Positions 1 to 7,875 of a stretch of 64,000 nucleotides of DNA are shown piece after piece (position 1 is the stretch's first letter; every line of letters begins with the position of its first letter). This DNA comes from an uncultured delta proteobacterium (GTDB lineage: Bacteria > Desulfobacterota > Desulfobulbia > Desulfobulbales > Desulfurivibrionaceae). Location of the stretch: the NCBI GenBank assembly GCA_903869265.1, contig CAIPYE010000003.1, positions 1-64,000 of the forward strand. The letters are read 5' to 3'. The translations under genes were made by a program, and so were the position numbers. The notes below the pieces were generated by a model. It was not told where the DNA came from and did no database searches. It was given only the letters and a program-made list of their open reading frames with translations.

Positions 1-451
1 GACCCGTTATTCTTCAACAGAGATTCTGATCTCTTTTTACAAAACTCCCCGAAGCCGAAGCTCCGGTTTCTTGGGGCCCATCTTCTACTTTGCTCACTAT
101 TCAGTTTTCAATGATCGCTGCGCCCAGGAAACCAAGGACTGCCCACCTAGTGGGCGAAAAAAGAAAAGATAACCGAAACACCGGAGCCCGTCAAGATATT
201 TTATGACGTTTTACAAAGACTCTCGTCATGGTGTCGGGTTATCGTTCGGGGGGCAAAATAGCCGAAGCGCCCACCCTTGTCAACAGCAATAATGCGGAAA
301 TCTCAAAAAATACACCCCCCCATGAAACCGCTCGCCGTAACTCGTTGTTTTTCTGCGACGCTAAAAAAGAATTCCCCCTGCGCCAGCCAAAATATTGGCA
401 TTTCCAGGCCTGCCCCTTACAAGACCAAGCCAAATTACTAACAAAAAAACA
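1..451. other. Gene-free left edge
   Basis: No convincing coding region is visible before larB. Apart from the minus-strand promoter/leader at about 49-200, the stretch 200-451 shows no clear gene. The open frame that crosses it on the plus strand is antisense to larB and lacks a ribosome binding site. Confidence 0.5.
49..200 (-). promoter_or_regulatory. Putative rRNA operon promoter and boxA leader, reading leftwards
   Basis: On the minus strand a sigma70-type promoter is seen: TTGACG (194-189), 17-nt spacer, TATCTT (171-166). Just downstream lies a perfect inverted repeat GCCCAC-CTA-GTGGGC (155-141). Then comes a boxA-like stretch at 116-92 (CATTGAAAACTGAATAG), resembling the TTTGAAAACT antitermination boxA of many rrn leaders and spacers. 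A UUCG-capped hairpin follows at 66-49. This order matches the leader of a 16S rRNA operon lying left of position 1. The rRNA itself is not in the window, so the target is inferred; a tRNA or other stable-RNA operon is the alternative. Confidence 0.5.
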
Positions 452-1225
452 TCACTCCCGACCAGTGATTTGCCTCATGATACTTGCCGCCATGCACGCA
501 GCACCGAAACCGTTGTCAATATTAACGACCGCAATCCCCGGAGCGCAGCTGTTGAGCATTCCCAAGAGCGCGGCTATACCCCCTAGGCCTGTGCCGTAGC
601 CAACACTGGTGGGGACCGCGATAATGGGTTTATCCACCAGTCCGCCCACCACACTGGGAAGTGCCCCTTCCATCCCGGCAACCACAATCAACACATCTGC
701 CCTATCGAGGAGATCTCGACGCGAAAGCAGCCGATGAATTCCGGCCACTCCGACATCATAAAGCCCTTCGACCTCATGCCCCAGGCAACGCAAGGTAACA
801 ACGGCTTCCTCCGCCACAGGGATATCAGAAGTTCCGGCGGCGAGCACCAAAACAAGCCCTGCCCCGCCATCGACACATGACTGTTTCACTTCCGCCTGCG
901 CGGTCAACATCCGGGCTGCCTCATGATAAACAAGCCCAGGAATTTCCAGACAAACCGCCTTCCCCTTTTCCTGGCTCACCCGCGTGGCCATTACCGCTGG
1001 TGAGAATCGAAGCAGTTTTTTTAAAATATCGGCAATCTGGCCAGCCGTTTTACTCTCCCCGTAAACCACTTCCGGCACCCCGGTCCGCAGGCGTCGGTGA
1101 TGATCAAGGTGAGCGCAGGAGAGCATCTCGACGGGAAAATTCTTCAATTCCGCCAAAGCATCGGCAACAGTGCACGTACCGCGACTCACCTTTACAAGGA
1201 GTTCCTGCATCTTTTTTTCGTCCAT
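452..1225 (-). CDS. larB: LarB-like nickel-pincer cofactor biosynthesis carboxylase
   Basis: 257 aa if started at the internal ATG at 1225 (MDEKKMQELL), which fits the usual N-terminus of the family; an upstream in-frame ATG at 1321 would add 32 unlikely residues. The C-terminal half is AIR-carboxylase (PurE)-like, with the glycine-rich stretch VVAGMEGALPSVVGGL and the pair VPTSVGYGTGLGG. LarB carboxylates nicotinic acid adenine dinucleotide in the route to the nickel-pincer nucleotide of lactate racemase-type enzymes. larC and larE are not seen here. The gene is transcribed away from prmA across a ~170-bp divergent gap. Confidence 0.85.
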   Translation of the reverse strand: MDEKKMQELLVKVSRGTCTVADALAELKNFPVEMLSCAHLDHHRRLRTGVPEVVYGESKTAGQIADILKKLLRFSPAVMATRVSQEKGKAVCLEIPGLVYHEAARMLTAQAEVKQSCVDGGAGLVLVLAAGTSDIPVAEEAVVTLRCLGHEVEGLYDVGVAGIHRLLSRRDLLDRADVLIVVAGMEGALPSVVGGLVDKPIIAVPTSVGYGTGLGGIAALLGMLNSCAPGIAVVNIDNGFGAACMAASIMRQITGRE

Positions 1226-1398
1226 CCCATTGATCCCGATGCCATATTGTATAGATAAGAAACTGCCACAACCATAATCCAAACCCTTCACCCAACTAGC
1301 ACTTGCTGGAGGATACAGCATCCAGTACAGTACTTTACTCTAATACAGTTTCCAGCTTATTTCTTTACAACCGTAATCTCTTTCCCGCAGGAAGCCCG

Positions 1399-2319
1399 AT
1401 GCCAGCAAAAAGCCCAGCACATCCGCCAAACAAATCGTGGCTCCGAATCACGATCACCGCCAACGAGACCATCTCCGACCCCATTGCCGATTTCATATGC
1501 GAGCAGACCGGCGGGGTCGAGCAGATCCCGGTCGCGTCAGTCAATGCCGCCCAGGAACAGATTGTCGGCTACCTGGAAAATGGCCCCCACGCCCCGGAAA
1601 AGTTAGAAATAATTTCAGCATACCTTAAAGAACTCGCTCACCTCGCCTCGGAAGAAGGAAAAACGCGGCTTGAAACAGAAATCATTCCGGATGAAGACTG
1701 GAACAAGACCTGGAAAGAAGGATTCAAGCCTCTGCCGATCACGGCCCACCTTGTCATCAAGCCCACCTGGGAATCATACCAGCCCGGCGTCGGCGAAAAG
1801 GTTATCGAAATGGATCCCGGGATGGCCTTTGGCACAGGTCACCACGCCAGCACCAAGTTGGCCCTTGAGTTCGTCGAGGGGCTTTTCCATGACACAAAAA
1901 ACCCTCCCAAAACCGTTCTCGATGTGGGCACCGGCACAGGCATCCTGGCCATGGCCGCCGCCCTTTTTGGCGCCCAAGAAGTGGAGGCAATTGACAATGA
2001 CCCAGAAGCCGTGGTGGTGGCTAAGGAGAATATCCTGCGCAATGGTCTGGCTCCAACCATTACAGCAAACGGCGCCGCCCTGGAAGACATCCCCCGGCAA
2101 TTCGATCTTGTCATCGCCAACATCATCCATGATACGCTCATCGGACTTGCCGCCAGTCTTGCCGCACGCCTGGCCCCCAAAGGCAGGCTCATCATGGCCG
2201 GAATCCTGACCGGCCCCCAAACCGACAATATCCGCGCAGCTTACAACGCTCTTGGCCTGAAACATCAGGAAACCCGGAGCGAAGGGGAATGGAGCGCACT
2301 TCTCTTCTTGCAGCCATAG
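1399..2319 (+). CDS. prmA: Ribosomal protein L11 methyltransferase
   Basis: 306 aa from the ATG at 1399, preceded by AGGA at good spacing; the open frame extends 32 codons further upstream but those residues do not look like the family. PrmA trimethylates ribosomal protein L11 using SAM. Visible motifs are the PrmA signature GMAFGTGHHAST and the class I SAM-binding loop VLDVGTGTGILAMAA, followed by the acidic EAIDND strand. It is the first gene of a tight operon with rsmE (6-nt gap) and dtd. Confidence 0.93.
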   Translation: MPAKSPAHPPNKSWLRITITANETISDPIADFICEQTGGVEQIPVASVNAAQEQIVGYLENGPHAPEKLEIISAYLKELAHLASEEGKTRLETEIIPDEDWNKTWKEGFKPLPITAHLVIKPTWESYQPGVGEKVIEMDPGMAFGTGHHASTKLALEFVEGLFHDTKNPPKTVLDVGTGTGILAMAAALFGAQEVEAIDNDPEAVVVAKENILRNGLAPTITANGAALEDIPRQFDLVIANIIHDTLIGLAASLAARLAPKGRLIMAGILTGPQTDNIRAAYNALGLKHQETRSEGEWSALLFLQP

Positions 2320-2325
2320 ACACCC

Positions 2326-3117
2326 ATGAGCCTCCGCCGCTTTTTTATAAATCCGACAGATATCACGGGAAAAACCGCGCAACTGACCGGCCCGGAGGCC
2401 CACCATCTCCGGACCGTCCTCAGGCTTACCCCTGGCGATCCCATTACATTTTTTGACGGAACCGGCGCCCGGTATCAGGCCCGCATCGAGCAGATTCTCA
2501 AAGACCGGGTGACCGCAACCATCATCGAACACACTCAGGATCTCCCGCCAAAGGTACGTCTCCATCTGGGGCAAGCCCTGCTCAAGGGCCAGAAAATGGA
2601 GCTTATTCTACAAAAGGCCACAGAGCTGGGGGTTGATGCAATCTGGCCTTTTTATTCGGAGCACGGAATCCATAAAACGCTAAGAGATACTCAGATGGAG
2701 CGCTGGCAGCGCATCGTCCTCGAGGCCTGCAAGCAATGCGACCGGGCCAAGCCACTGGCAATTCATGATACCCGAGAGATAACCGATCTCATGACCCAGC
2801 CCCCGCCTTGCGAAACACGGCTGATCTTCTGGGAACACGAGACCCGGCAAACACTGGATGAGGTTCTTGCCGTTCAGGCAACAGATTGCCGCTCCGTATT
2901 GTTCCTTATCGGCCCGGAGGGTGGGTTCAGCGAAACAGAGGTTGCCTGTGCCCAACAGGAAGGCTTTATCCCCGTCTCCCTGGGACCGCGCATCCTGCGC
3001 GCCGAGACGGCAACCCTTGCGGCAACGGCCATCCTGCAATATGCCCTGGGCAATCTTAGTTCGGTTCCCCCAGAAGGTCAGGAGAAAATTCCATGCGCGC
3101 CGTTGTCCAAAGGGTAA
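2326..3117 (+). CDS. rsmE: 16S rRNA m3U1498 methyltransferase
   Basis: 263 aa SPOUT-class methyltransferase that methylates U1498 of 16S rRNA. The N-terminus ([10 protein letters not shown]) is typical of the family. The SAM-binding trefoil-knot motifs [12 protein letters not shown] and [11 protein letters not shown] are both present near the C-terminus. The start is 6 nt after the prmA stop with no strong ribosome binding site, which suggests translational coupling. Its 3' end overlaps dtd by 25 bp. Confidence 0.93.
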   Translation: MSLRRFFINPTDITGKTAQLTGPEAHHLRTVLRLTPGDPITFFDGTGARYQARIEQILKDRVTATIIEHTQDLPPKVRLHLGQALLKGQKMELILQKATELGVDAIWPFYSEHGIHKTLRDTQMERWQRIVLEACKQCDRAKPLAIHDTREITDLMTQPPPCETRLIFWEHETRQTLDEVLAVQATDCRSVLFLIGPEGGFSETEVACAQQEGFIPVSLGPRILRAETATLAATAILQYALGNLSSVPPEGQEKIPCAPLSKG

Positions 3118-3542
3118 GCCAGGCCTCTATTTGCGTAGATGGGCAGATCTGCGGCGCCATCGAATCGGGGCTGCTTGTCCTCCTCGGCGTTGGCAAAAAC
3201 GACACGGAACAAGACGCCGCGCTCTTGGCCGACAAGATCGCCAATCTACGCATCTTCGATGACGAGCAGGGACTCATGAATCTTTCCCTGATCGAAACGC
3301 ACGGAGAGATGCTGGTGGTTTCCCAGTTCACCCTGTTCGGCGACTGTCGCAAAGGAAGGCGGCCATCCTATTCCATGGCCGCGCCACCGACAGAAGCAGT
3401 GCTCCTCTACGAACAGTTCATCCACGAAATCCGCACAAAACAAATCGCCGTGGCCACCGGCAAATTCCAGGCCATGATGGACGTAACCCTTGTGAACAAT
3501 GGCCCGGTGACCCTGCTGCTTGACACGGAAAAGAGATTCTAA
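3093..3542 (+). CDS. dtd: D-aminoacyl-tRNA deacylase
   Basis: 149 aa, the normal length for the family. DTD hydrolyses D-amino acids (and glycine mischarged on tRNA-Ala) from tRNA. The N-terminal [17 protein letters not shown], the active-site [17 protein letters not shown] and the cross-subunit [11 protein letters not shown] motif are all visible. An AGGAG ribosome binding site sits inside the 3' end of rsmE. It is the last gene of the prmA-rsmE-dtd operon. Confidence 0.93.
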   Translation: MRAVVQRVSQASICVDGQICGAIESGLLVLLGVGKNDTEQDAALLADKIANLRIFDDEQGLMNLSLIETHGEMLVVSQFTLFGDCRKGRRPSYSMAAPPTEAVLLYEQFIHEIRTKQIAVATGKFQAMMDVTLVNNGPVTLLLDTEKRF

Positions 3543-3583
3543 CTCCTGTACAAAACTCTTTCCCATATTTTTCCAGCCCGCGC

Positions 3584-3612
3584 TTTACAAGCGTTGCAAA
3601 TATAGCTATATA
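3584..3612 (+). promoter_or_regulatory. Sigma70-type promoter for the PilZ gene
   Basis: TTTACA (3584-3589), 17-nt spacer, TATATA (3607-3612). It lies in the 148-bp gap between dtd and the PilZ gene and points towards the latter, leaving a leader of roughly 70 nt. Confidence 0.5.
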
Positions 3613-3690
3613 GTGCTTCTTATTGCTATACGTGTGAATCAGTTTGCACCCCGAAGATCATTCTCCGTTCCTGCCCGAAGGGGGCCTTGC

Positions 3691-4377
3691 ATGCAAGAAC
3701 TTTGGTCCGATGACCCTAAGGTCGTTGGGGAAGAAATTATTAGGCTTATTGGTCAGCGAACCCCTGTGACCCTCTTTCAAAAAGGGCTGAATCCGCAGAA
3801 ACTCACGCCCTCCGAGATATTCACCAAAGAAGCGGAGCCTCTTATTCTTTTTACCAAAGATACCCCTTTCCAGGCCCCAAAAGACCCCTGCCTGCTCCTG
3901 TATCAACACCGGAACCAACCCATGCGAGGTTTCCACGCCACTCCCGTACTTGAAACCAATAGCGAACTGGGAGTGCTCTTTCCCGCATCAATTATCACCG
4001 TCCAACGAAGAAGATATCCCCGCTACGTGACAAGTACGCGCTCGGTTGCAACCTTCACCCGCAAGGCAAGCCAGTATCTCAATCATGGCACAATAAAAAA
4101 TATCTCCATCGAAGGCGCAAGATTGGTGGGGAAATTTTCCGAGCACATCCAGAAAGGCGACAAACTCAGCCCGCTCAGCATGACCCTCCGCTTACGATTT
4201 GGCGATTTCGAGGAAAAAGCTACGGCGCCAGAAGCCCTTGTCCGCCGAGTTATAGAGCTTGACCAAGAAACCAGGGAATTCGGCGTTCAATTCACCCTGA
4301 AGGGCACAGATTTGGAAAACCTCGAACGCTATCTCGCTATTTGCTCCATCCAAGACTCCCCGCCAAATGCGACCTAA
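3691..4377 (+). CDS. PilZ domain protein, YcgR-like c-di-GMP receptor
   Basis: 228 aa from the ATG at 3691, which has an AAGGGGG ribosome binding site; an upstream in-frame start overlapping dtd is rejected. The C-terminal half carries the PilZ c-di-GMP-binding elements: the arginine motif RRRYPRY (about residue 110) and the [D/N]-x-S-x-x-G motif, here NISIEG. The N-terminal ~100 residues resemble the flagellar-brake type YcgR-N domain. A role in motility or polysaccharide control is likely from the family, but the output is unknown. The gene is a single transcription unit convergent with dciA. Confidence 0.8.
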   Translation: MQELWSDDPKVVGEEIIRLIGQRTPVTLFQKGLNPQKLTPSEIFTKEAEPLILFTKDTPFQAPKDPCLLLYQHRNQPMRGFHATPVLETNSELGVLFPASIITVQRRRYPRYVTSTRSVATFTRKASQYLNHGTIKNISIEGARLVGKFSEHIQKGDKLSPLSMTLRLRFGDFEEKATAPEALVRRVIELDQETREFGVQFTLKGTDLENLERYLAICSIQDSPPNAT

Positions 4378-4478
4378 AAACAAACTCTAAGCTTCGCTTC
4401 CTCCCTCCCCCAACGCACGCAAGATCCCCGGTAAGCCCCGCACAAATCCCGATCCTGCAACCTTCACGGCCAGAAAGG

Positions 4479-4946
4479 CTACCGGTGGGCTTTTCGCCAC
4501 AGAGCAAGCAGGCGCGTTCGCAATTCCCCGTCGCCAATGGCAGCGGTCAGCCGCTCAAAACTTTTTTGCTCCTCCGGATCAACCGGCTGCGGAGAAGCCG
4601 CCGGTTTCTGGGGGGCGGCAACCATCTTTTCCTCGCCAAGGGCTGCATCTATCTGAAAACGGATATCGCTTATTTTCTCGGAACCACGCACATTCGCATT
4701 GATCTGCTCGAGTAACGCCTGTTTTTGCAAATGCAGCTGCTGCATCCAGACTGAGTCGGAAACCGCGATCCACAGCACCGTGCCCCGAATCACCTGCGGT
4801 TCGGTTCGTTCCGCTATCTCCGAGCCGACAACCTGCGGCCAGTTGCGAAAAACCTCGTGCAGGGCCAAACGCTTATCCCATTGCCTTTTTTTGAACAGTT
4901 CGGCAAAAAGGGAATCTATGCGGGTAATTTTTTCTGGAGCAGCCAT
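4479..4946 (-). CDS. dciA: DUF721/DciA-family protein, putative replicative helicase loader
   Basis: 155 aa from the ATG at 4946 (MAAPEKITRIDSLF); a longer start at 5006 is possible but adds atypical sequence. The N-terminal ~95 residues have the DUF721 fold pattern (DSLFAELFKKRQWDKRLALHEVFRNWPQVVGSEIAERTEP), with the conserved W-x-x-V-V-G. DciA loads or assists DnaB in bacteria lacking DnaC/DnaI. The C-terminal ~50 residues are low in conservation and hydrophilic. It is divergent from ychF. Confidence 0.75.
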   Translation of the reverse strand: MAAPEKITRIDSLFAELFKKRQWDKRLALHEVFRNWPQVVGSEIAERTEPQVIRGTVLWIAVSDSVWMQQLHLQKQALLEQINANVRGSEKISDIRFQIDAALGEEKMVAAPQKPAASPQPVDPEEQKSFERLTAAIGDGELRTRLLALWRKAHR

Positions 4947-4997
4947 GGTATTTGCGCCTGATTGAGTGGGATTTAGTCCCTGGATTGTAAACAACCC

Positions 4998-5026
4998 TTG
5001 CCGCATTGCAAAGAAATCATTATATA
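4998..5026 (+). promoter_or_regulatory. Sigma70-type promoter of the ychF operon
   Basis: TTGCCG (4998-5003), exactly 17 nt, TATATA (5021-5026), about 60 nt before the ychF start and in the divergent gap with dciA. Confidence 0.5.
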
Positions 5027-5093
5027 CTGCTCACAATTTTCGGTCATTTCCCGACCACTTTATTATTGAACCGCAACAACAAGGACTTTCCCC

Positions 5094-6188
5094 ATGGGCT
5101 TTCGCTGTGGCATCGTCGGCCTGCCCAATGTCGGCAAATCGACCATATTCAACGCCCTCACCTCGGCGGGCATCGAGTCGGCCAACTACCCGTTCTGCAC
5201 CATCGAACCCAATGTGGGCATGGTGCCGGTTCCAGACGGACGCCTCGACATCCTGGCCGAGATGGCCAAAACCAAGGTCAAGGTCCACGCCCAGATGGAG
5301 TTTGTCGATATCGCCGGCCTGGTGAGCGGAGCCAGCAAGGGCGAAGGGTTGGGCAACCAGTTTCTGGGCCATATTCGCCAGGTGGACGCCATCGCCCATG
5401 TGGTCCGCTGTTTTGAAGACGAAAACATCGTCCATGTGGACGGCAGCATCGATCCCCTGCGCGACCGAGAGGTGATCAACACCGAGTTGATCCTCTGCGA
5501 TTTGGATACCGTAACCCGGCGCATGAGCAAAACCGCATCCCAGGCAAAATCCGGGGACGCAGTCTACAAAGCGCAGCTGGTTGTTCTGGAAGGGCTGTAC
5601 GCCCTACTCAATGACGGCAAACCGGCTCGGGTCGCCCAACTTGACGATACCGGCGAGAAACTGATGAAGGAGCTTTGTCTCCTCACCGCCAAACCCGTTC
5701 TCTATGTGGCCAATGTCAGCGAGGCGGAAATCAATACCGGCAACCAGTGGGTCGATGAACTCCGCAAGGCAGCGGCAGCAGAAAACGCCTCCGTGGTCAT
5801 GATCTCCGGGGCAATCGAGGAGGAATTAAGCGCCCTGAGCGTGGAGGAGCGCCAGGATTTCCTGGCCGATCTCGGCCTTGAAGAACCAGGACTGAACCGG
5901 TTGATCAAGGCCGGTTACGAGCTGCTGGGGCTGATCAACTATTTCACCGTGGGCGAAAAAGAAACCCGAGCCTGGACCATCAAACGCGGCACCAAGGCGC
6001 CGCAGGCCGCTGCGGTTATCCACACCGATTTCGAGCGCGGCTTCATCCGGGCCGAGGTTATCTCCTATGCGGATTTCGTGGCCTGCGGTGGCGAGGCCAA
6101 AGCCAGGGAAAAAGGGTTGCTGCGATTGGAAGGCAAGGAATACGTGGTGCAGGACGGCGACTGCATGAATTTCCGCTTCAACGTCTAG
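5094..6188 (+). CDS. ychF: Redox-responsive ATPase YchF (OLA1 family)
   Basis: 364 aa, the typical length. The Walker A is GLPNVGKST (residues 9-17). In place of a GTPase NKxD motif there is NVSE (in YVANVSEAE), which in this family explains the preference for ATP. A coiled-coil insertion (about 130-200) and a C-terminal TGS domain ending NFRFNV are present. YchF binds ribosomes and affects the oxidative stress response. The AAGGA ribosome binding site is 8 nt before the ATG. It is the first gene of a block with the DUF4438 gene (19-nt gap), pyrE and a small CxxC protein. Confidence 0.95.
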   Translation: MGFRCGIVGLPNVGKSTIFNALTSAGIESANYPFCTIEPNVGMVPVPDGRLDILAEMAKTKVKVHAQMEFVDIAGLVSGASKGEGLGNQFLGHIRQVDAIAHVVRCFEDENIVHVDGSIDPLRDREVINTELILCDLDTVTRRMSKTASQAKSGDAVYKAQLVVLEGLYALLNDGKPARVAQLDDTGEKLMKELCLLTAKPVLYVANVSEAEINTGNQWVDELRKAAAAENASVVMISGAIEEELSALSVEERQDFLADLGLEEPGLNRLIKAGYELLGLINYFTVGEKETRAWTIKRGTKAPQAAAVIHTDFERGFIRAEVISYADFVACGGEAKAREKGLLRLEGKEYVVQDGDCMNFRFNV

Positions 6189-6207
6189 CGCAAAGGACGA
6201 ACAAACG

Positions 6208-7092
6208 ATGATCAAAACCAACACGGAACAACTGGTCTGCCAGTCGGTGATCGGAGAAATCACCTCGCCCCAGGGCGGGATCAACCCATACCGGATCAAC
6301 CCGGACGGGCATTCCGACGTCTATCCCGGCGTGGGCGGCATCACCTACAACCTGAGGATCGGGGATCTGGCCGGAGAGAAATTCGGCGACCACGTGGAGC
6401 CGGGTGTTTCCATCAGCAACTTCACCCAGATCCAGGGCCAGCCCGGACCCAACCGAGCATTGAACCAATTTTCCTGCGTGGGCAACATCGCCAAGGTGGT
6501 CTCCGGCGACGCCAAGGGCGAGACTGGGAGGGTAACCGGCAAGCATGGCGGCATCGAACATGTGCTGGTGGATTTTGCCCCGGAGGTGCTGGAGCGCCTC
6601 ACCATCGGCGACAAAATCCAGATCAAGGCCTGCGGCTGCGGCCTGAACCTGCCGGACTTCCCCGGGATCAAGGTGATGAACCTGGACCCTGCCCTGCTGG
6701 CGGCAATCCCCTTAAAAAAACTCAAGGATGGCAAACTGGAGGTGCCGGTGACCCATACCGTACCCGCCAAGATCATGGGCTCGGGCATCGGCGCATCCCA
6801 CAGCCACAGCGGCGACTACGACATCCAGATGTTCGACGATGCTATTGTCAAGGAATACGGCCTGGCTGACCTGCGTTTGGGGGATTTCGTCGCCATCCTG
6901 GACGCGGATGCCACCTATGGCCGAATCTACAAGACCGGCGGCATGGTGATCGGCATCGTTGCCCACGCCAGTTGCGTGCTGGCCGGGCACGGCCCAGGGG
7001 TGATGGTCGCCATGACCTCAAAAGAGGGGCTGCTGGTGCCAAAGATCAGTGCCAAGGCAAACCTGAGCGCCTATTTTGCCAAGATGAAATGA
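6208..7092 (+). CDS. DUF4438 family protein
   Basis: 294 aa. The sequence matches my recollection of the DUF4438 family: an N-terminal TNTEQLVCQSVIGEI stretch, a GVGGITYNLRIGD motif and HVEPGVSI. A long glycine-rich middle is followed by a C-terminal part containing SGIGASHSHSGDYDIQ and an AHASCVLAGHGPGV tail. The biochemical role is unknown. The soluble, compact, Gly/His-rich sequence could suit a small-molecule or metal-binding enzyme, but nothing here proves it. It sits in one operon between ychF and pyrE, so a link to nucleotide metabolism is possible by context only. Confidence 0.75.
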   Translation: MIKTNTEQLVCQSVIGEITSPQGGINPYRINPDGHSDVYPGVGGITYNLRIGDLAGEKFGDHVEPGVSISNFTQIQGQPGPNRALNQFSCVGNIAKVVSGDAKGETGRVTGKHGGIEHVLVDFAPEVLERLTIGDKIQIKACGCGLNLPDFPGIKVMNLDPALLAAIPLKKLKDGKLEVPVTHTVPAKIMGSGIGASHSHSGDYDIQMFDDAIVKEYGLADLRLGDFVAILDADATYGRIYKTGGMVIGIVAHASCVLAGHGPGVMVAMTSKEGLLVPKISAKANLSAYFAKMK

Positions 7093-7122
7093 ACCGCAAA
7101 CTCAACGAAAAAAGGATACTCC

Positions 7123-7674
7123 GTGAACCACAGAGAACAACTCAAGCAACTGCTGCTGGCCAAGTCGTACCGTCATGGGAAGTTCAAACTCTCTTCCGGC
7201 CGGGAATCGGATTTCTACATCGACGGCAAACAGACTACCCTGTCCGCGGAAGGCGCATATCTCTGCGGCAAGCTGATCTTTGAAATCATCCGCAATAACC
7301 CGAAAAAGATCGATGCAGTGGGTGGCATGACCCTGGGCGCCGATCCGCTGGTCACCGCGGTTTCGGTGGTGAGCCATCTGGAGCAGGCTCCCATCCCAGC
7401 CTTCATCGTAAGGAAGGAATCCAAGGGTCACGGCACCGGCCAATACATCGAGGGCTTAAGCAACATGCCTCCGGGCTGCACCGTTGCCCTGCTGGAAGAC
7501 GTGGTCACCACAGGGGGCACCTTGCTCACCGTAATCGAGCGGGTGGAAGCGGCGGGGTTTAAGGTGGGGCTGGTGGTGACGGTGGTTGACCGGCTGGAGG
7601 GCGGCGCCGAAGCGCTGGCTGAAAAAGGCTACCGATTGGAAGCCATCTTCACCCGCCACACCCTGTTGCAATAG
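7123..7674 (+). CDS. pyrE: Orotate phosphoribosyltransferase
   Basis: 183 aa, starting with GTG at 7123 behind an AAGGA ribosome binding site. PyrE converts orotate and PRPP to OMP in pyrimidine synthesis. The PRPP-binding signature VALLEDVVTTGGTLL and the catalytic flexible loop with RKESKGHGTG are present. It lies 30 nt downstream of the DUF4438 gene and 9 nt upstream of the small CxxC gene, so all are probably co-transcribed from the ychF promoter. Confidence 0.94.
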   Translation: MNHREQLKQLLLAKSYRHGKFKLSSGRESDFYIDGKQTTLSAEGAYLCGKLIFEIIRNNPKKIDAVGGMTLGADPLVTAVSVVSHLEQAPIPAFIVRKESKGHGTGQYIEGLSNMPPGCTVALLEDVVTTGGTLLTVIERVEAAGFKVGLVVTVVDRLEGGAEALAEKGYRLEAIFTRHTLLQ

Positions 7675-7683
7675 GATTGCGGA

Positions 7684-7860
7684 ATGGGAATGCAGTGCAC
7701 GAAATGTAAGGGCAGGCTGGAGGTTTCCCGCTCCTGCCGCAGGATCCGGATGCGGTGCCAAAAATGCGGCCATGAATACCAGATTCACGAGGTGGCAGAC
7801 CAACTGGACGAGGAAACCGAAGAGACCCTCTCCCGTTGGACTTGCATCATCTACGATTAA
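7684..7860 (+). CDS. Small double-CxxC zinc-ribbon-like protein (58 aa)
   Basis: Reading from the ATG at 7684 (AGGA at 7673-7676 as ribosome binding site) gives 58 aa ending in TAA. It has two CxxC pairs (C5/C8 and C25/C28) separated by a basic stretch (SRSCRRIRMRC), then an acidic segment DQLDEETEETLSRW and the tail TCIIYD. The pattern is a compact zinc ribbon. It resembles small dual-CxxC proteins seen in sulfate reducers, in some of which a Cys may be selenocysteine; that recollection is not verified here. It is the last gene of the ychF-DUF4438-pyrE unit, 15 bp from the convergent RNB gene. Confidence 0.75.
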   Translation: MGMQCTKCKGRLEVSRSCRRIRMRCQKCGHEYQIHEVADQLDEETEETLSRWTCIIYD

Positions 7861-7875
7861 AAGGCGGCACTCTCA

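Noticed and set aside
228..599. Plus-strand open frame of 123 codons at the left edge
   Set aside because: It runs antisense to larB, has no ribosome binding site and has an implausible composition.
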